A stretch of DNA of 64,000 bases, from the NCBI RefSeq assembly GCF_019802085.1, contig NZ_JAHVHV010000003.1:62001-126000 (forward strand), written 5' to 3'. The notes beneath the pieces were generated by a model. It searched no databases. It saw only the letters and a program-made list of their open reading frames with translations, and had not been told where the DNA came from. Position numbers and translations under genes: made by a program. The stretch comes from Ferrimonas balearica (GTDB taxonomy: Bacteria > Pseudomonadota > Gammaproteobacteria > Enterobacterales > Shewanellaceae). Positions 17,844 through 27,114 of the stretch are shown here, piece by piece (position 1 is the first letter of the stretch; every line of letters begins with the position of its first letter).

Positions 17844-19526
17844 ATGGCCCGCACCACCCGCCTTACCACCAGCGTGATCCAGACCATGCTGCTGGTCATG
17901 CTGCTGTTCAGCCTCCAGGGGGGGATCAGCCTGATCACCGCCCTCTACAGCATCGGCGATGGCCAGGCCATCAACGACTCCGGCTCCCTGCGGATGCGCT
18001 CCTACCAGCTGCTGTTCCTGGCCAACGCCGAGGGGCGCACCCTTGAGAACAAGCTGGAGGAGTTCGAAACCATCCTCTACTCCCCCTCCCTGTCCCGCTC
18101 CGAAGCCTGGTACATGCCCAAGGACAGCGGTGATCACTACCGCAAGGTGAAGGAGCGCTGGGAGGTGATGAAGGCCTACGCCCAGGAGGGCAACAGCCGG
18201 CGCTACGTGCGCGAGGTGAAGCGCTTCGTTGACGACATCGACGCCTTTGTCGACTCCCTGGAGAAGTTCAGTGCCAAAAAGCTGAACATGCTGATCTTAA
18301 GTCAGATCCTCGGCCTGGTGCTGATGGTCACCCTGACCCTTTACGCCCTCTGGCACGTGCGCCGCCAGTTCGTCCTGCCGATGCAGATGCTGGAGCGGGG
18401 GGCGGACGCCATCGCCGCCCGCGACTTCTCCTTCCAGCCCCCCGCCAGCAAGTACCAGGAGCTGAGAACCCTGGGGCACACCCTGTCCGGGGCCGCCGGT
18501 GAACTGGATCAGCTCTACCGCCAGCTGGAGAGCAAGGTGGTGAGTCAGGACCTGGCGCTGCGCCGCGCCCACGACCGCCTCACCTTCCTCTATGACACCG
18601 CCCGCACCCTGCACGGGGGCAGCGTCGACAACGCCTCACTGACCGCGGTGATGGGGGAGCTGCAGCGCCACCTGGCGGCGGACGGCGTCTGCCTGCAGCT
18701 GCTGGGCACCCAACCGGTGTGCCTGGGCAGTCAGCGGGGCGAGCCGGCCCGGGCGCCGCTGAACCAGGGCGGCGAGGCCCTGGGCGAGGTGCGCCTCTAC
18801 CCCGCCGCCCAGGCCGATCTCAGCCTGCTCAACAACTTTGCCCTGCTGGTGGGCCAGGCGGTGCAGCAGCAACGGGACGCCCAGTTGCAGGAGCGCCTGG
18901 GACTGATGGAGGAGCGGGCGGTGATCGCCCGAGAGCTGCACGACTCCCTGGGCCAGCTGCTGGCCTACATGAAGATCCAGCTGACCCTGCTGGATCGGGC
19001 CACCCTGGCCGGTCAGCCCGAGGCGATCCAGACCGCCCAGGCGGATCTCAAAAGCTCGGTGGACAGCGCCTACCGCCAGCTGCGGGAGCTGCTGGCCACC
19101 TTCCGCCTCAAGGTGGAGGCGCCGGATCTGCCCAGCGCCCTGGGTGCCATCCTGACGGAGCTGCAGGAGCGGGCCAGCGCCACCCTCACCCTGGACTACC
19201 ACCTGCCCCCCCTGACCCTCTCCGCCGCCCAGCAGGTGCACCTGCTGCAGCTGATGCGCGAGGCGGTGGTCAACGCCATCAAGCATGCACAGGCCAATGA
19301 GATCCGGGTATGCTGCCACTGTGAGGGCACCCGGCTGGTGATGACGGTGGAGGACGACGGCATCGGCATGACCCAGCCCACCCAGCCCGACAACCATTTC
19401 GGCCTGAACATCATGCAGGAGCGGGCCCGCCAGATGGGCGGCCAGCTGTGCATCGACGACTCCCCTCTGGGGGGCGTGCGGGTTCGGGTCGCGCTAGACG
19501 AACAATCGGAGGAAACCCATGGCTGA
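17844..19526 (+). CDS. narQ: Nitrate/nitrite sensor histidine kinase NarQ
   Basis: A 560-residue membrane kinase. Two transmembrane helices (about residues 11-33 and 148-170) flank a periplasmic domain with the ligand-binding P-box AINDSGSLRMRSYQL (residues 42-56), the hallmark of NarX/NarQ. A HAMP segment, a GAF-like region, then HisKA_3 (ERAVIARELHDSLGQ, phospho-acceptor His366) and an HATPase domain (EAVVNAIKHAQA, VEDDGIGM, GLNIMQERA) follow. Its stop overlaps the start of the response regulator by eight bases. It probably controls anaerobic respiration genes, including nrfA nearby. Confidence 0.92.
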   Translation: MARTTRLTTSVIQTMLLVMLLFSLQGGISLITALYSIGDGQAINDSGSLRMRSYQLLFLANAEGRTLENKLEEFETILYSPSLSRSEAWYMPKDSGDHYRKVKERWEVMKAYAQEGNSRRYVREVKRFVDDIDAFVDSLEKFSAKKLNMLILSQILGLVLMVTLTLYALWHVRRQFVLPMQMLERGADAIAARDFSFQPPASKYQELRTLGHTLSGAAGELDQLYRQLESKVVSQDLALRRAHDRLTFLYDTARTLHGGSVDNASLTAVMGELQRHLAADGVCLQLLGTQPVCLGSQRGEPARAPLNQGGEALGEVRLYPAAQADLSLLNNFALLVGQAVQQQRDAQLQERLGLMEERAVIARELHDSLGQLLAYMKIQLTLLDRATLAGQPEAIQTAQADLKSSVDSAYRQLRELLATFRLKVEAPDLPSALGAILTELQERASATLTLDYHLPPLTLSAAQQVHLLQLMREAVVNAIKHAQANEIRVCCHCEGTRLVMTVEDDGIGMTQPTQPDNHFGLNIMQERARQMGGQLCIDDSPLGGVRVRVALDEQSEETHG

Positions 19527-20133
19527 ACCCTGGCAGCTGCTGCTGGTCGACGACCACCCCATGTTACGCCGTGGCCTGTGCCAGTTGCTGGGCGGGGATC
19601 CCCGCTTCCAGCCCCCCTGGGAAGCGGGCAACGGCCACGAGGCCCTGGCGCTGCTGGCCCGCCAGCAACCGGACCTGGTGCTGCTGGACCTCAACATGCG
19701 GCCCTTGAGCGGATTGGACACCCTGACCGCCATCCGCCGGGATTTTCCCCAGCTCAAGGTGGTGATGTTCACCGTCTCCGACCACCCCAGGGACGTCCAG
19801 TCGGTGCTCAATGCCGGCGCCGACGGTTACCTGGTGAAGGACAGTGAACCGGAGGAGCTGGTGGAGGGGCTGGCCCGGGTGCTGGCGGGGGCCTCGGTGA
19901 TCACCCCCCGGCTGGAAGCAGCCCTGGCCGAGGCTGAGGCGGGCTGGGCCGCCCAGCTGACCCCGCGGGAGCGGCAGATCGCCGAGCTCATCGCCGAGGG
20001 CAAGAGCAACAAGGCGATCGGCGAGGCGCTCTTTATCAGTGAGGGCACCGCCAAGGTGCACGTGAAAAACCTGATGCGCAAAACCGGCTGCCACTCCCGG
20101 GTGGAGCTGGCACTGATGGTGCGCGAGGGCTGA
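19519..20133 (+). CDS. narP: NarL/NarP-family response regulator
   Basis: A 204-residue regulator. The receiver domain has LLVDDHPMLRRGL, the phospho-acceptor Asp57 in LVLLDLNMRPLSG and Lys in GYLVKDSEPEEL. The LuxR-type helix-turn-helix reads LTPRERQIAELIAEGKSNKA followed by ISEGTAKVHVKNLMRKTG. Translationally coupled to narQ, making a complete nitrate/nitrite two-component system. NarP is preferred over NarL because of the NarQ partner and the Shewanella-type arrangement; sequence alone does not settle it. Confidence 0.9.
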   Translation: MAEPWQLLLVDDHPMLRRGLCQLLGGDPRFQPPWEAGNGHEALALLARQQPDLVLLDLNMRPLSGLDTLTAIRRDFPQLKVVMFTVSDHPRDVQSVLNAGADGYLVKDSEPEELVEGLARVLAGASVITPRLEAALAEAEAGWAAQLTPRERQIAELIAEGKSNKAIGEALFISEGTAKVHVKNLMRKTGCHSRVELALMVREG

Positions 20134-20136
20134 GGC

Positions 20137-20502
20137 TCAGCGCCCCGCCAGGAACGCCTGCCAGCTATCCAGCAGGCGTTCGAAATCCTCCAGGCCACAC
20201 AGGGCCTCGCTTTCGGCGTCGTAGAAACTCAGCTCCGGATCCAGCTCGGTGCCATTGACCTGGCCGAGGGCGTGATCCGCCACCCGCACCCACTCCTCGG
20301 TCAGCACCAGGCTCTGCTCCGCTCCGGTCAGCTGACACTCCCGTTGCTGGCCCTGACGGATCGCCGCCATGGCCGAGTGCAGGCGGCCGAGCATCTCGCT
20401 CCCCTGACACTCTTCGCTGAGAAACCGACCCAGGGCTTCGTGGCCCATGGACATCAGGGCCACCGGCTGGCCGCCGAGTTCGCGCCGAAATTCGTACTCC
20501 AT
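20137..20502 (-). CDS. yacL: YacL-family protein (UPF0231)
   Basis: A 121-residue protein beginning MEYEFRRELGGQPVALMSMG, closely matching the E. coli YacL pattern (MDYEFLRD..., MSMGHE). It also has the conserved LSFYDAESEALCGLEDFERL near the C-terminus. Function unknown. The start at 20502 has GAGGAAG upstream; the longer upstream frame is unlike the family. It converges on narP with only three bases between stops. Confidence 0.87.
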   Translation of the reverse strand: MEYEFRRELGGQPVALMSMGHEALGRFLSEECQGSEMLGRLHSAMAAIRQGQQRECQLTGAEQSLVLTEEWVRVADHALGQVNGTELDPELSFYDAESEALCGLEDFERLLDSWQAFLAGR

Positions 20503-20672
20503 ACTTCCTCTTAGTGCTCCGGGTCCCGTGGACGCCGTTCCAAAATGCGGCCTCGGCGGCAGAACGCCACCCTTCGCCCTTGGTCGCCTTGTGCGATCCA
20601 AGTCGCCGCTATACAACTAGGATCCATTGTAACCCAGCACCCCTTTCGGTGCCCTGACCCACGGGAGTTCCC

Positions 20673-21653
20673 ATGTTCAAAGCGCTGCAACTGAGACAAG
20701 ATGACGCCGGCAAGACCCAGGCCGAGATCGTGCAACTGGAAGATCACCACCTGCCCCAGGGCAATGTCACCGTCGAGGTGCAGTACAGCTCCCTCAACTA
20801 CAAAGATGGCCTGGCGGTGACCGGCACCGGCAAGATCATCCGCGACTTTCCCATGGTGCCGGGCATCGACTTCGTCGGCACCGTGACCGACTCCGAGGAT
20901 CCCCGTTACCAGAGCGGCGATGCGGTGATCCTCACCGGCTGGGGCGTGGGTGAGCGCCACTGGGGCGGCATGAGTCAGCGCGCCCGGGTGCAGGGTGACT
21001 GGTTGGTGCCCCTGCCCCAGGGAATGAGCCCGGAGCAAGCGATGGCCATCGGCACCGCCGGCCTGACCGCCATGCTCTGCGTCCAGGCCCTGGAGCAGGC
21101 GGGCGTGCGCCCGGAGCAGGGCCCCATCCTGGTCACCGGTGCCAGCGGCGGCGTGGGCTCGGTGGCGGTGACCCTGCTGGCCAAGGCCGGCTTCGAGGTC
21201 CACGCCATCACCGGCCGCGAGGACAACGCCGACTGGCTCAAGGGGCTGGGCGCTCACACCGTGCTGCCCCGCAGCCAGTTCGAGGGGCAATCCCGTCCCC
21301 TGGACAAGGCGCTCTGGGCCGGGGCGGTGGACACCGTGGGTGGGGAGATCCTTGCCAAGGTGCTCAGCCAGATGGCCTACGACGGTGCCGTGGCCGCCTG
21401 TGGCCTGGCCGCCAGCTTCTCGCTGCCCACAACGGTGATGCCTTTTATTCTCCGTGGGGTAAAATTGCTGGGCGTCGACTCGGTGATGTGCCCCTTCGAA
21501 CGCCGGCAGGCAGCCTGGAACCGGCTGCTTAAGGACCTGGGCACCCAACACTACGACGCCTTCAGCACCGTGGCCTCTTTGGAGGAGGTGCCCCAGCTGG
21601 CCCAGCAGATCATCCAGGGCCAGGTGCGGGGTCGGGTGCTGATCAAACCCTGA
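20673..21653 (+). CDS. acuI: Acrylyl-CoA reductase / YhdH-family oxidoreductase
   Basis: A 326-residue zinc-free medium-chain reductase of the AcuI/YhdH group. Visible are SSLNYKDGLAVTGTGKI, GIDFVGTV, and the NADPH-binding motif VTGASGGVGSVAV. Family members reduce acrylyl-CoA to propionyl-CoA with NADPH; in dimethylsulfoniopropionate users this detoxifies acrylate. No other DMSP genes are nearby, so a general detoxification role is possible. GGGAG precedes the ATG. Confidence 0.9.
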   Translation: MFKALQLRQDDAGKTQAEIVQLEDHHLPQGNVTVEVQYSSLNYKDGLAVTGTGKIIRDFPMVPGIDFVGTVTDSEDPRYQSGDAVILTGWGVGERHWGGMSQRARVQGDWLVPLPQGMSPEQAMAIGTAGLTAMLCVQALEQAGVRPEQGPILVTGASGGVGSVAVTLLAKAGFEVHAITGREDNADWLKGLGAHTVLPRSQFEGQSRPLDKALWAGAVDTVGGEILAKVLSQMAYDGAVAACGLAASFSLPTTVMPFILRGVKLLGVDSVMCPFERRQAAWNRLLKDLGTQHYDAFSTVASLEEVPQLAQQIIQGQVRGRVLIKP

Positions 21654-21679
21654 ACCCGATACAGGAGCCGCCGCTCAGC

Positions 21680-21892
21680 ATGACCGACAACAGTGCCCGG
21701 ATCACCGAACTGGAAACCAAAATTGCATACCAGGACAGCACCATAGAACAATTGAACCAGACCGTGGTCGAACTGAGCGAGCAGGTAAGCAAGCAGGCGG
21801 CTCAGATCCGCCTGCTGGCCGAGCGCCTCAAGTCCCTGCCCCAGAGCCCGGTGGCCGACGCCAGCGAAGAGACCCCGCCGCCCCACTACTGA
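21680..21892 (+). CDS. slyX: SlyX family protein
   Basis: A 70-residue, mostly helical protein: heptad-like coiled coil over residues 5-50 (ELETKIAYQDSTIEQLNQTV) and the C-terminal ending PPPHY, which is characteristic of SlyX. Function unknown. Between acuI and def on the same strand, short gaps on both sides. Confidence 0.93.
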   Translation: MTDNSARITELETKIAYQDSTIEQLNQTVVELSEQVSKQAAQIRLLAERLKSLPQSPVADASEETPPPHY

Positions 21893-21903
21893 CAGGAGAC
21901 CCC

Positions 21904-22431
21904 ATGACCCCCATGGCCATCGCCCAGCTGGGCGAGCCCGTCTTACGTCAGCCCGCCCAGCCGGTTCCCGATCCCCGGGATCCGGCCATTCGGACCCTGT
22001 GGCAGCGAATGCTGGTGACCATGGAACAGGCCGGTGGCGTGGGGATCGCTGCGCCCCAGGTGTTCGAGCCCCTGAGGCTGATGATCATCGCCTCCCGCCC
22101 TAATGCCCGTTACCCCGATGCCCCACAAATGGACCCCGTGGTGCTGATCAACCCCGAGATCGAGCACACCGGCGGTGAGTCGGTCAGCTTCGTCGAGGGC
22201 TGCCTGTCGGTGCCGGGGATCCGCGGCCGGGTGTGGCGCCCCAACGAGGTCACCCTGCGCTACCTGGACACCGAGGGTCAGCCCCAACGGCGGACCCTCA
22301 GCGGCTTTCCCGCCCGCATCTTCCTGCACGAGTTTGACCACCTGGAGGGGCGCACCTTCCTCGACCAGGTCAACAGCCCGGACGATCTGATCGCCCAGTC
22401 GGTGTGGGAGCGCCAATGCCAAGGCGCCTGA
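21904..22431 (+). CDS. def: Peptide deformylase
   Basis: Removes the formyl group from nascent N-terminal Met. All three motifs are present: GVGIAAPQV, EGCLSVPG (metal-binding Cys) and HEFDHLEG (metal-binding His pair and catalytic Glu). 175 residues. It is not next to fmt, so it may be a second copy besides a def-fmt locus elsewhere; this is inference. CAGGAG precedes the ATG; a later in-frame ATG (21913) is also possible. Confidence 0.93.
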   Translation: MTPMAIAQLGEPVLRQPAQPVPDPRDPAIRTLWQRMLVTMEQAGGVGIAAPQVFEPLRLMIIASRPNARYPDAPQMDPVVLINPEIEHTGGESVSFVEGCLSVPGIRGRVWRPNEVTLRYLDTEGQPQRRTLSGFPARIFLHEFDHLEGRTFLDQVNSPDDLIAQSVWERQCQGA

Positions 22432-23759
22432 TTGCCCTGCTCCTGACCCTGCTGCTGAGCGCCTGCGCCGGCAGCAGCCTGTTTCAGCCCTATCCCGCCC
22501 GTTTGGCCCCGGTCAAACAGGCCATCGAGCGGGGCGACAGCGGCCAGGCCCTGGCCCAGCTCAAGCCCGGACTGGAGGGGGCCGACGGCCTGCTCTACGC
22601 CCAGGAAGCCGGCCGGGTGGCGGCACTGGGGGGCGATCCCGACGCCAGCCAGGGCTACTACCAACTGGCGATGGCCGAGTACAACAAGTACGACTGGAAG
22701 GCGATCGTCTCCCTGACCGATCTCACCGCCCAGTTGGGCGGCGCCACCGTCTCCGACAACCTGATCCCCTACCACGGCCAAGCCTACGAGCGGGTGATGC
22801 TGCACCAGCAGCAGTCCCTCAACTACCTGTGGCAACGGGACCTGGAGGGCGCCCTGGTGGAGGTGCGGCGGGCGGACATGGCCCAGACCGAATCCCTCAA
22901 GGCCTACCAGGACGCGCTCAAATCCACCAAGGCCCTCAGCAACGCGGCGGTGGATGCCGAGCTGACCAAGCTGGACACCGAGGCGGGCAAGGCCCCCAAC
23001 TCCTTCATCAACGCCTACGTGCTGTTCAGCAACGCCGCCCTGTACGAGGCCAACGGCCAGGCCAACGACGCCCTGATCGACATCCGCAAGGCGCTGCAGG
23101 TCTACCCGGACAACCCGGTGCTGCGCCAGGAGCTGGTGCGCCTCTCCTGCCAGCTGGCCATCGACTGCGATGAACTGAGCCGACGCTACGGCGACCCGGT
23201 GCGCCCCGAAAACGGACAGGGGCGGCTGGTGGTGCTCTACGAGGCCGGCGCCCTGCCCGCCCGGGAGAGCATCTGGATCCCCTTTACCTGGGACGGTTTC
23301 TACCAGCAGGTGGCCCTGCCCACCTACCGCAGCAGCGGGCCCGCCCCGGCGCCCCTGGAGTTTGAGCTGGCCCAGACCCGTGTCCGCACCGAGCCGGTGG
23401 CGGATCTCGACGCCATGGCGGCCCGGGCCCTCCACGAGCAGTACCCCTTTATCCTGGTTCGACAGGGGATTAGACTGACAGCCAAGCACAACGCCAACCG
23501 CTGGGCGGATCGCAAGGGCGGGGATCTGGGGGCCTTCACCATGGAGGTGTTCAACGCCATCACCGAGCAGGCGGACCGGCGCAGCTGGCTCACCCTGCCC
23601 CGCCAGGCCCAGGCCTGGGCCGGCTACCTGGACGCCGGCGATTACGACCTGTCCCTGGATGGCCAGGCCCTCAGCCTGACCTTGGCCCCCGGTCGCACCA
23701 CCTTGCTCTGGGTGGCCCGTCAGGGTCGCCTGACCCGGATCCAGTCCATACTGATTTAA
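22416..23759 (+). CDS. COG3014-type lipoprotein
   Basis: A 447-residue predicted lipoprotein: MPRRLIALLLTLLLSACAGS with lipobox LSAC. The body has TPR-like helical content (SFINAYVLFSNAALYEANGQ, DALIDIRKALQVYPDNPVLR), suggesting a protein-interaction scaffold. It sits directly before an LpoB-like gene, an arrangement I recall from Shewanella. The start overlaps the end of def by 16 bases, with GGAG five bases upstream. Function unknown; a cell-envelope role is inferred from the neighbour. Confidence 0.82.
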   Translation: MPRRLIALLLTLLLSACAGSSLFQPYPARLAPVKQAIERGDSGQALAQLKPGLEGADGLLYAQEAGRVAALGGDPDASQGYYQLAMAEYNKYDWKAIVSLTDLTAQLGGATVSDNLIPYHGQAYERVMLHQQQSLNYLWQRDLEGALVEVRRADMAQTESLKAYQDALKSTKALSNAAVDAELTKLDTEAGKAPNSFINAYVLFSNAALYEANGQANDALIDIRKALQVYPDNPVLRQELVRLSCQLAIDCDELSRRYGDPVRPENGQGRLVVLYEAGALPARESIWIPFTWDGFYQQVALPTYRSSGPAPAPLEFELAQTRVRTEPVADLDAMAARALHEQYPFILVRQGIRLTAKHNANRWADRKGGDLGAFTMEVFNAITEQADRRSWLTLPRQAQAWAGYLDAGDYDLSLDGQALSLTLAPGRTTLLWVARQGRLTRIQSILI

Positions 23760-23782
23760 GTGATTTCCAAAGGAATCGAGCC

Positions 23783-24379
23783 ATGAAGATAACGATCAAA
23801 ACCCTGTTGCCCCTCACCCTGGCCTTGGTGCTGGCGGGCTGTCAGTCCAAGGTGGAGTACCGCGACGCCACCGAGGTGGAAACCGTCGACATCAGCTTCG
23901 GCAGCTCCGATCTGCAGGCGGTGGCCACCAAGATGGTGGACTCCATGCTGACCACCCCCTCGGTGATGCAGCTGACCGCCAACGATCGCCCCATCATCTT
24001 CGTGGATCGCGTCACCAACAAGACCTCGGAGCACATCGACACCGAGTCCATCACCGACACCATCAGCACCCGGCTGCTGCGCTCCGGCCAGTTCCGCTTT
24101 ATCGACATGACCCGGGTGGACGCGGTGCGCAAGCAGCTGGACTACCAGAACAGTTCCGGCCTGGTGGATCCCTCCAAGGCGATCCAGTTCGGCCGCCAGG
24201 TGGGCGCCCAGTACATGCTCTACGGCAACCTCTCCAGCATCGTCAAGCGGGATGGCTCCACCCAGGACGTCTACTACAAGATGACCATGCGCCTGATGGA
24301 TCTGGAAACCGGCCTGATTGAGTGGGCGGACGAAAAGGAGCTGCGCAAGCAGAAATCCAAGTCCTTCCTCGGCCGCTGA
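23783..24379 (+). CDS. lpoB: LpoB-like penicillin-binding protein activator lipoprotein
   Basis: A 198-residue outer-membrane lipoprotein with lipobox LAGC (Cys at about residue 19). The folded domain matches LpoB: PIIFVDRVTNKTSEHIDTES, ITDTISTRLLRSGQFRFIDM and GAQYMLYGNLSSIVK. LpoB activates the peptidoglycan synthase PBP1b through the periplasm. The linker between lipid anchor and domain is short compared with E. coli LpoB. It follows the COG3014 lipoprotein by 23 bases and ends at a clear terminator. Confidence 0.88.
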   Translation: MKITIKTLLPLTLALVLAGCQSKVEYRDATEVETVDISFGSSDLQAVATKMVDSMLTTPSVMQLTANDRPIIFVDRVTNKTSEHIDTESITDTISTRLLRSGQFRFIDMTRVDAVRKQLDYQNSSGLVDPSKAIQFGRQVGAQYMLYGNLSSIVKRDGSTQDVYYKMTMRLMDLETGLIEWADEKELRKQKSKSFLGR

Positions 24380-24390
24380 GCCGAAACCAG

Positions 24391-24414
24391 AAACGGGGCC
24401 TTTCGGCCCCGTTT
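24391..24414. terminator. Terminator between lpoB and yheV
   Basis: Stem AAACGGGGCC/GGCCCCGTTT with a TTTC loop, 24391-24414. It can work in both directions for the convergent lpoB and yheV genes; its 3' arm and T-run directly abut the yheV stop codon. Confidence 0.8.
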
Positions 24415-24609
24415 TCATTCCGGTTTGAACACCCCGATCACCTCGCCGGAGGCCTGCTTTTCCGCCGGTTCCGGGGCCTGGTGTTTGCGGTAGCCACAAG
24501 CGACACACTCCATCACCTCGACACCGGACTCGCTGTAGAGCATGACGGAGTCCTGCTCCTGGCACTCGGGGCAGCGCGCCCCGGCGATAAACCGCTTCTT
24601 AATCGCCAT
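24415..24609 (-). CDS. yheV: YheV-family zinc-ribbon protein
   Basis: A 64-residue protein with two CxxC knuckles, RCPECQ and ECVACG, spaced as a zinc ribbon. It begins MAIKKRFIAGARCP, typical of YheV. Function unknown. Divergent from yheS, in the conserved slyX-yheV-yheS neighbourhood. AAGGAAAG precedes the ATG. Confidence 0.9.
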   Translation of the reverse strand: MAIKKRFIAGARCPECQEQDSVMLYSESGVEVMECVACGYRKHQAPEPAEKQASGEVIGVFKPE

Positions 24610-24679
24610 GGTCTTTCCTTTCCTGCTGGGACGGGAAATACGCTATCATCCCGCCACTTTTCCTGTGAAGTAACGCCCT

Positions 24680-26578
24680 ATGATAACCCTGGACAAGGTT
24701 CAACTCATCCGCGGCGGCAAACGCCTGCTGGACGACGCCAGTCTCACCCTGTTCCCCGGCCACAAGGTGGCCCTGGTGGGGGCCAATGGAGTGGGCAAAT
24801 CCAGCCTGCTTGGCCTGCTGATGGGCGAGTTTGGTGTGGACGCCGGGGAGTGCCAGGTGCCCGGCCAGTGGCGCCAGGCCAGCGTGGCCCAGGACACCCC
24901 GGCCCTGGCCTGCAGCGCCCTGGACTACGTGCTCGATGGCGATCAGCGCTACCGCGCCCTGGAGCAGGAGCTGGGCGACGCCCAGAGCAGTGGTGACGGC
25001 GCCCGCATCGGCCACGCCCACGACGCCTTCGAGGCCTACCACGGCTACCAGGTGCCGGCCCGCGCCGCCGAGCTGCTCGATGGCCTGGGGTTCAGCCAGC
25101 ACGCCCAGGGGCAGAGCGTGAAATCCTTCTCCGGGGGCTGGCGCATGCGCCTCAACCTGGCCCGGGCGCTGCTGATCCCCTCAGATCTGCTGCTGCTGGA
25201 CGAACCCACCAACCACCTGGATCTGGACACCCTGATCTGGCTGGAGGGCTGGCTCAAGCGCTACGACGGCACCCTGATCCTGATCAGCCACGACCGCGAC
25301 TTCCTCGACGCCGTGGTGGGCGAAGTGGTGCACGTCACCCAGCAACAGCTGCACCACTACCCGGGCAACTACAGCCAGTTCGAGCGGGTGCGGGCGGAGC
25401 GTCAGGCCCAGCAGCAGGCCCAGTACGACAAGCAGCAGCGGGAAAAAGCCCACATGCAGTCCTTTGTCGACCGTTTCCGGGCCAAGGCCAGCAAGGCCCG
25501 CCAGGCCCAGAGCCGGCTCAAGGCCCTGGAGAAGCTGACCCTGGTGGCCCCGGCCCACGCCGACTCCGGCTTCGAGATGGCCTTCCGCGACCCCCTGGCC
25601 CTGCCCTCGCCTCTGCTGCGCATGGAACAGGTGCAGGGGGGCTACGGCGACACCACCATCCTCAGCCGCATCCAGCTCAACCTGGTGCCCGGCAGCCGCA
25701 TCGGCCTGCTGGGGCGCAACGGCGCCGGCAAATCCACCCTGATCAAGCTGCTCAGCGGTGAGCTGGCGCCCCAGGCCGGAGAGCTGCTGATGAGCCAGGG
25801 GGTGAAGATCGGCTACTTCGCCCAGCACCAGCTGGAGTCCCTGGACCCGCGCCACAGCGCCCTGGACCACCTGGTCCGCCTGGCCCCCGAGGCCAAGGAG
25901 CAGGAGCTGCGCAACTACCTGGGTGGCTACGGTTTTGGCGGCGACAAGGCCCTGAGCCCGGTGGCCCCCTTCTCCGGCGGCGAGAAGGCCCGCCTGGTGC
26001 TGGCCCTGCTGGTGTGGCAGCGGCCCAACCTGCTGCTGCTGGACGAACCCACCAACCACCTGGACCTGGAGATGCGCCACGCCCTGACCGTGGCCCTGCA
26101 GGGATTCGAGGGGGCCATGGTGATCGTCTCCCACGACCGTCACCTGCTGCGCGCCACCTGCAGCGACTTCTACCTGGTGGACGGTGGCCGGGTCGAGCCC
26201 TTCGCTGGCGATCTGGAGGACTACCACCGCTGGCTGCTGCGGGGGGACGACACCGCCCCCGCGACCAGTGCGCCCCGCCCCCAGGACGACCGCAAGGCCC
26301 GCAAACGGGCGGAGGCGGAACTGCGCCAGAAGCTGTCGCCGTTAAAGAAACAGCAAGAGAAGGTCGACAAAGCGTTAACAGGGGCTCAGGAGCGCTGGGA
26401 ATACTTGGAAAACCAGTTATCCGACAGTAACTTATATAACGACGACAACAAGGCACAGCTGACCGACCTGCTGAAGGAGCGGGGCGACCTGCAAAACCGG
26501 ATCGAGACGCTGGAGATGGAGTGGCTGGATCTGCAGGATCAGATGGAGCAGCTGAGCGAAGCGCATCAGGAGCAGTAA
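24680..26578 (+). CDS. yheS: ABC-F family ATPase YheS
   Basis: A 632-residue soluble protein with two ABC ATPase domains and no membrane segments. Walker A motifs GANGVGKSS and GRNGAGKST, signatures FSGGWRMRL and FSGGEKARL, and Walker B LLLLDEPTNHLDLD twice are intact. An ABC-F linker (about residues 230-300) is rich in Arg, Lys and Gln, and a C-terminal coiled coil follows. ABC-F proteins act on ribosomes; the E. coli counterpart is YheS. Confidence 0.93.
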   Translation: MITLDKVQLIRGGKRLLDDASLTLFPGHKVALVGANGVGKSSLLGLLMGEFGVDAGECQVPGQWRQASVAQDTPALACSALDYVLDGDQRYRALEQELGDAQSSGDGARIGHAHDAFEAYHGYQVPARAAELLDGLGFSQHAQGQSVKSFSGGWRMRLNLARALLIPSDLLLLDEPTNHLDLDTLIWLEGWLKRYDGTLILISHDRDFLDAVVGEVVHVTQQQLHHYPGNYSQFERVRAERQAQQQAQYDKQQREKAHMQSFVDRFRAKASKARQAQSRLKALEKLTLVAPAHADSGFEMAFRDPLALPSPLLRMEQVQGGYGDTTILSRIQLNLVPGSRIGLLGRNGAGKSTLIKLLSGELAPQAGELLMSQGVKIGYFAQHQLESLDPRHSALDHLVRLAPEAKEQELRNYLGGYGFGGDKALSPVAPFSGGEKARLVLALLVWQRPNLLLLDEPTNHLDLEMRHALTVALQGFEGAMVIVSHDRHLLRATCSDFYLVDGGRVEPFAGDLEDYHRWLLRGDDTAPATSAPRPQDDRKARKRAEAELRQKLSPLKKQQEKVDKALTGAQERWEYLENQLSDSNLYNDDNKAQLTDLLKERGDLQNRIETLEMEWLDLQDQMEQLSEAHQEQ

Positions 26579-27063
26579 TGATCATCAGTGCCGACGCCTA
26601 CTGGCAATTCAGTGAAGGAGTCTGGCGCCAACCCGGCGCCCGGCACACCGCCCTGGAGATGCAGGACCGCTACGGCCTGGAACCCAACCTCTTGCTGCTG
26701 GCGCTGATGCTGGAGCAGCAGGGGCAGTTTCTCGATGAGCAGCAGTTTCGCCAGCTGGAGCTGGCCCAGTCCTCCTGGAGCCAGCGGATGCTCACCCCCT
26801 ACCGTCAACTGCGCCGCCTGGCCAAGCACAGCCTGCCCGAGGCGAGCTATCGACAGATGCTGGAGGTGGAGCTGGTGATGGAGAAGCGCAGTCAGCAGCT
26901 GATTCTCAAGGAGCTGGCCCACCAGCAACCGGCCGCCGAAGGGGACAACCTGGTGGCCTGCCTCGAGGCCCAGGGGATCGATCCCCAGGCCCTGCCCGGC
27001 GATCTGCTGGGCCAGCTCAGTCACCTGTTCAAGCTGGCGGATCCCGACTGCCAGTCGGGCTGA
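26578..27063 (+). CDS. TIGR02444 family (DUF2390) protein
   Basis: A 161-residue protein starting MIISADAYWQFSEGVWRQPG, with the family-like YGLEPNLLLLALMLEQQG and LTPYRQLRRLAKHSLPEASY. All-helical and cytoplasmic; function unknown. Its ATG overlaps the yheS stop by one base (TAATG), so it is co-translated with yheS, as I recall for relatives. Normally yheT follows; here a GMC oxidoreductase pair lies between. Confidence 0.82.
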   Translation: MIISADAYWQFSEGVWRQPGARHTALEMQDRYGLEPNLLLLALMLEQQGQFLDEQQFRQLELAQSSWSQRMLTPYRQLRRLAKHSLPEASYRQMLEVELVMEKRSQQLILKELAHQQPAAEGDNLVACLEAQGIDPQALPGDLLGQLSHLFKLADPDCQSG

Positions 27064-27087
27064 GCACCCCCTCTTCTTGCGCTTTCC

Positions 27088-27111
27088 AGGCCGCCTTCGG
27101 GCGGCCTGTTG
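27088..27111 (+). terminator. Probable terminator after the yheS operon
   Basis: Stem AGGCCGCC/GGCGGCCT with a TTCG tetraloop (27088-27107). The following tract (GTTGCG) is poor in U, so termination may be partial. Confidence 0.5.
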
Positions 27112-27114
27112 CGT

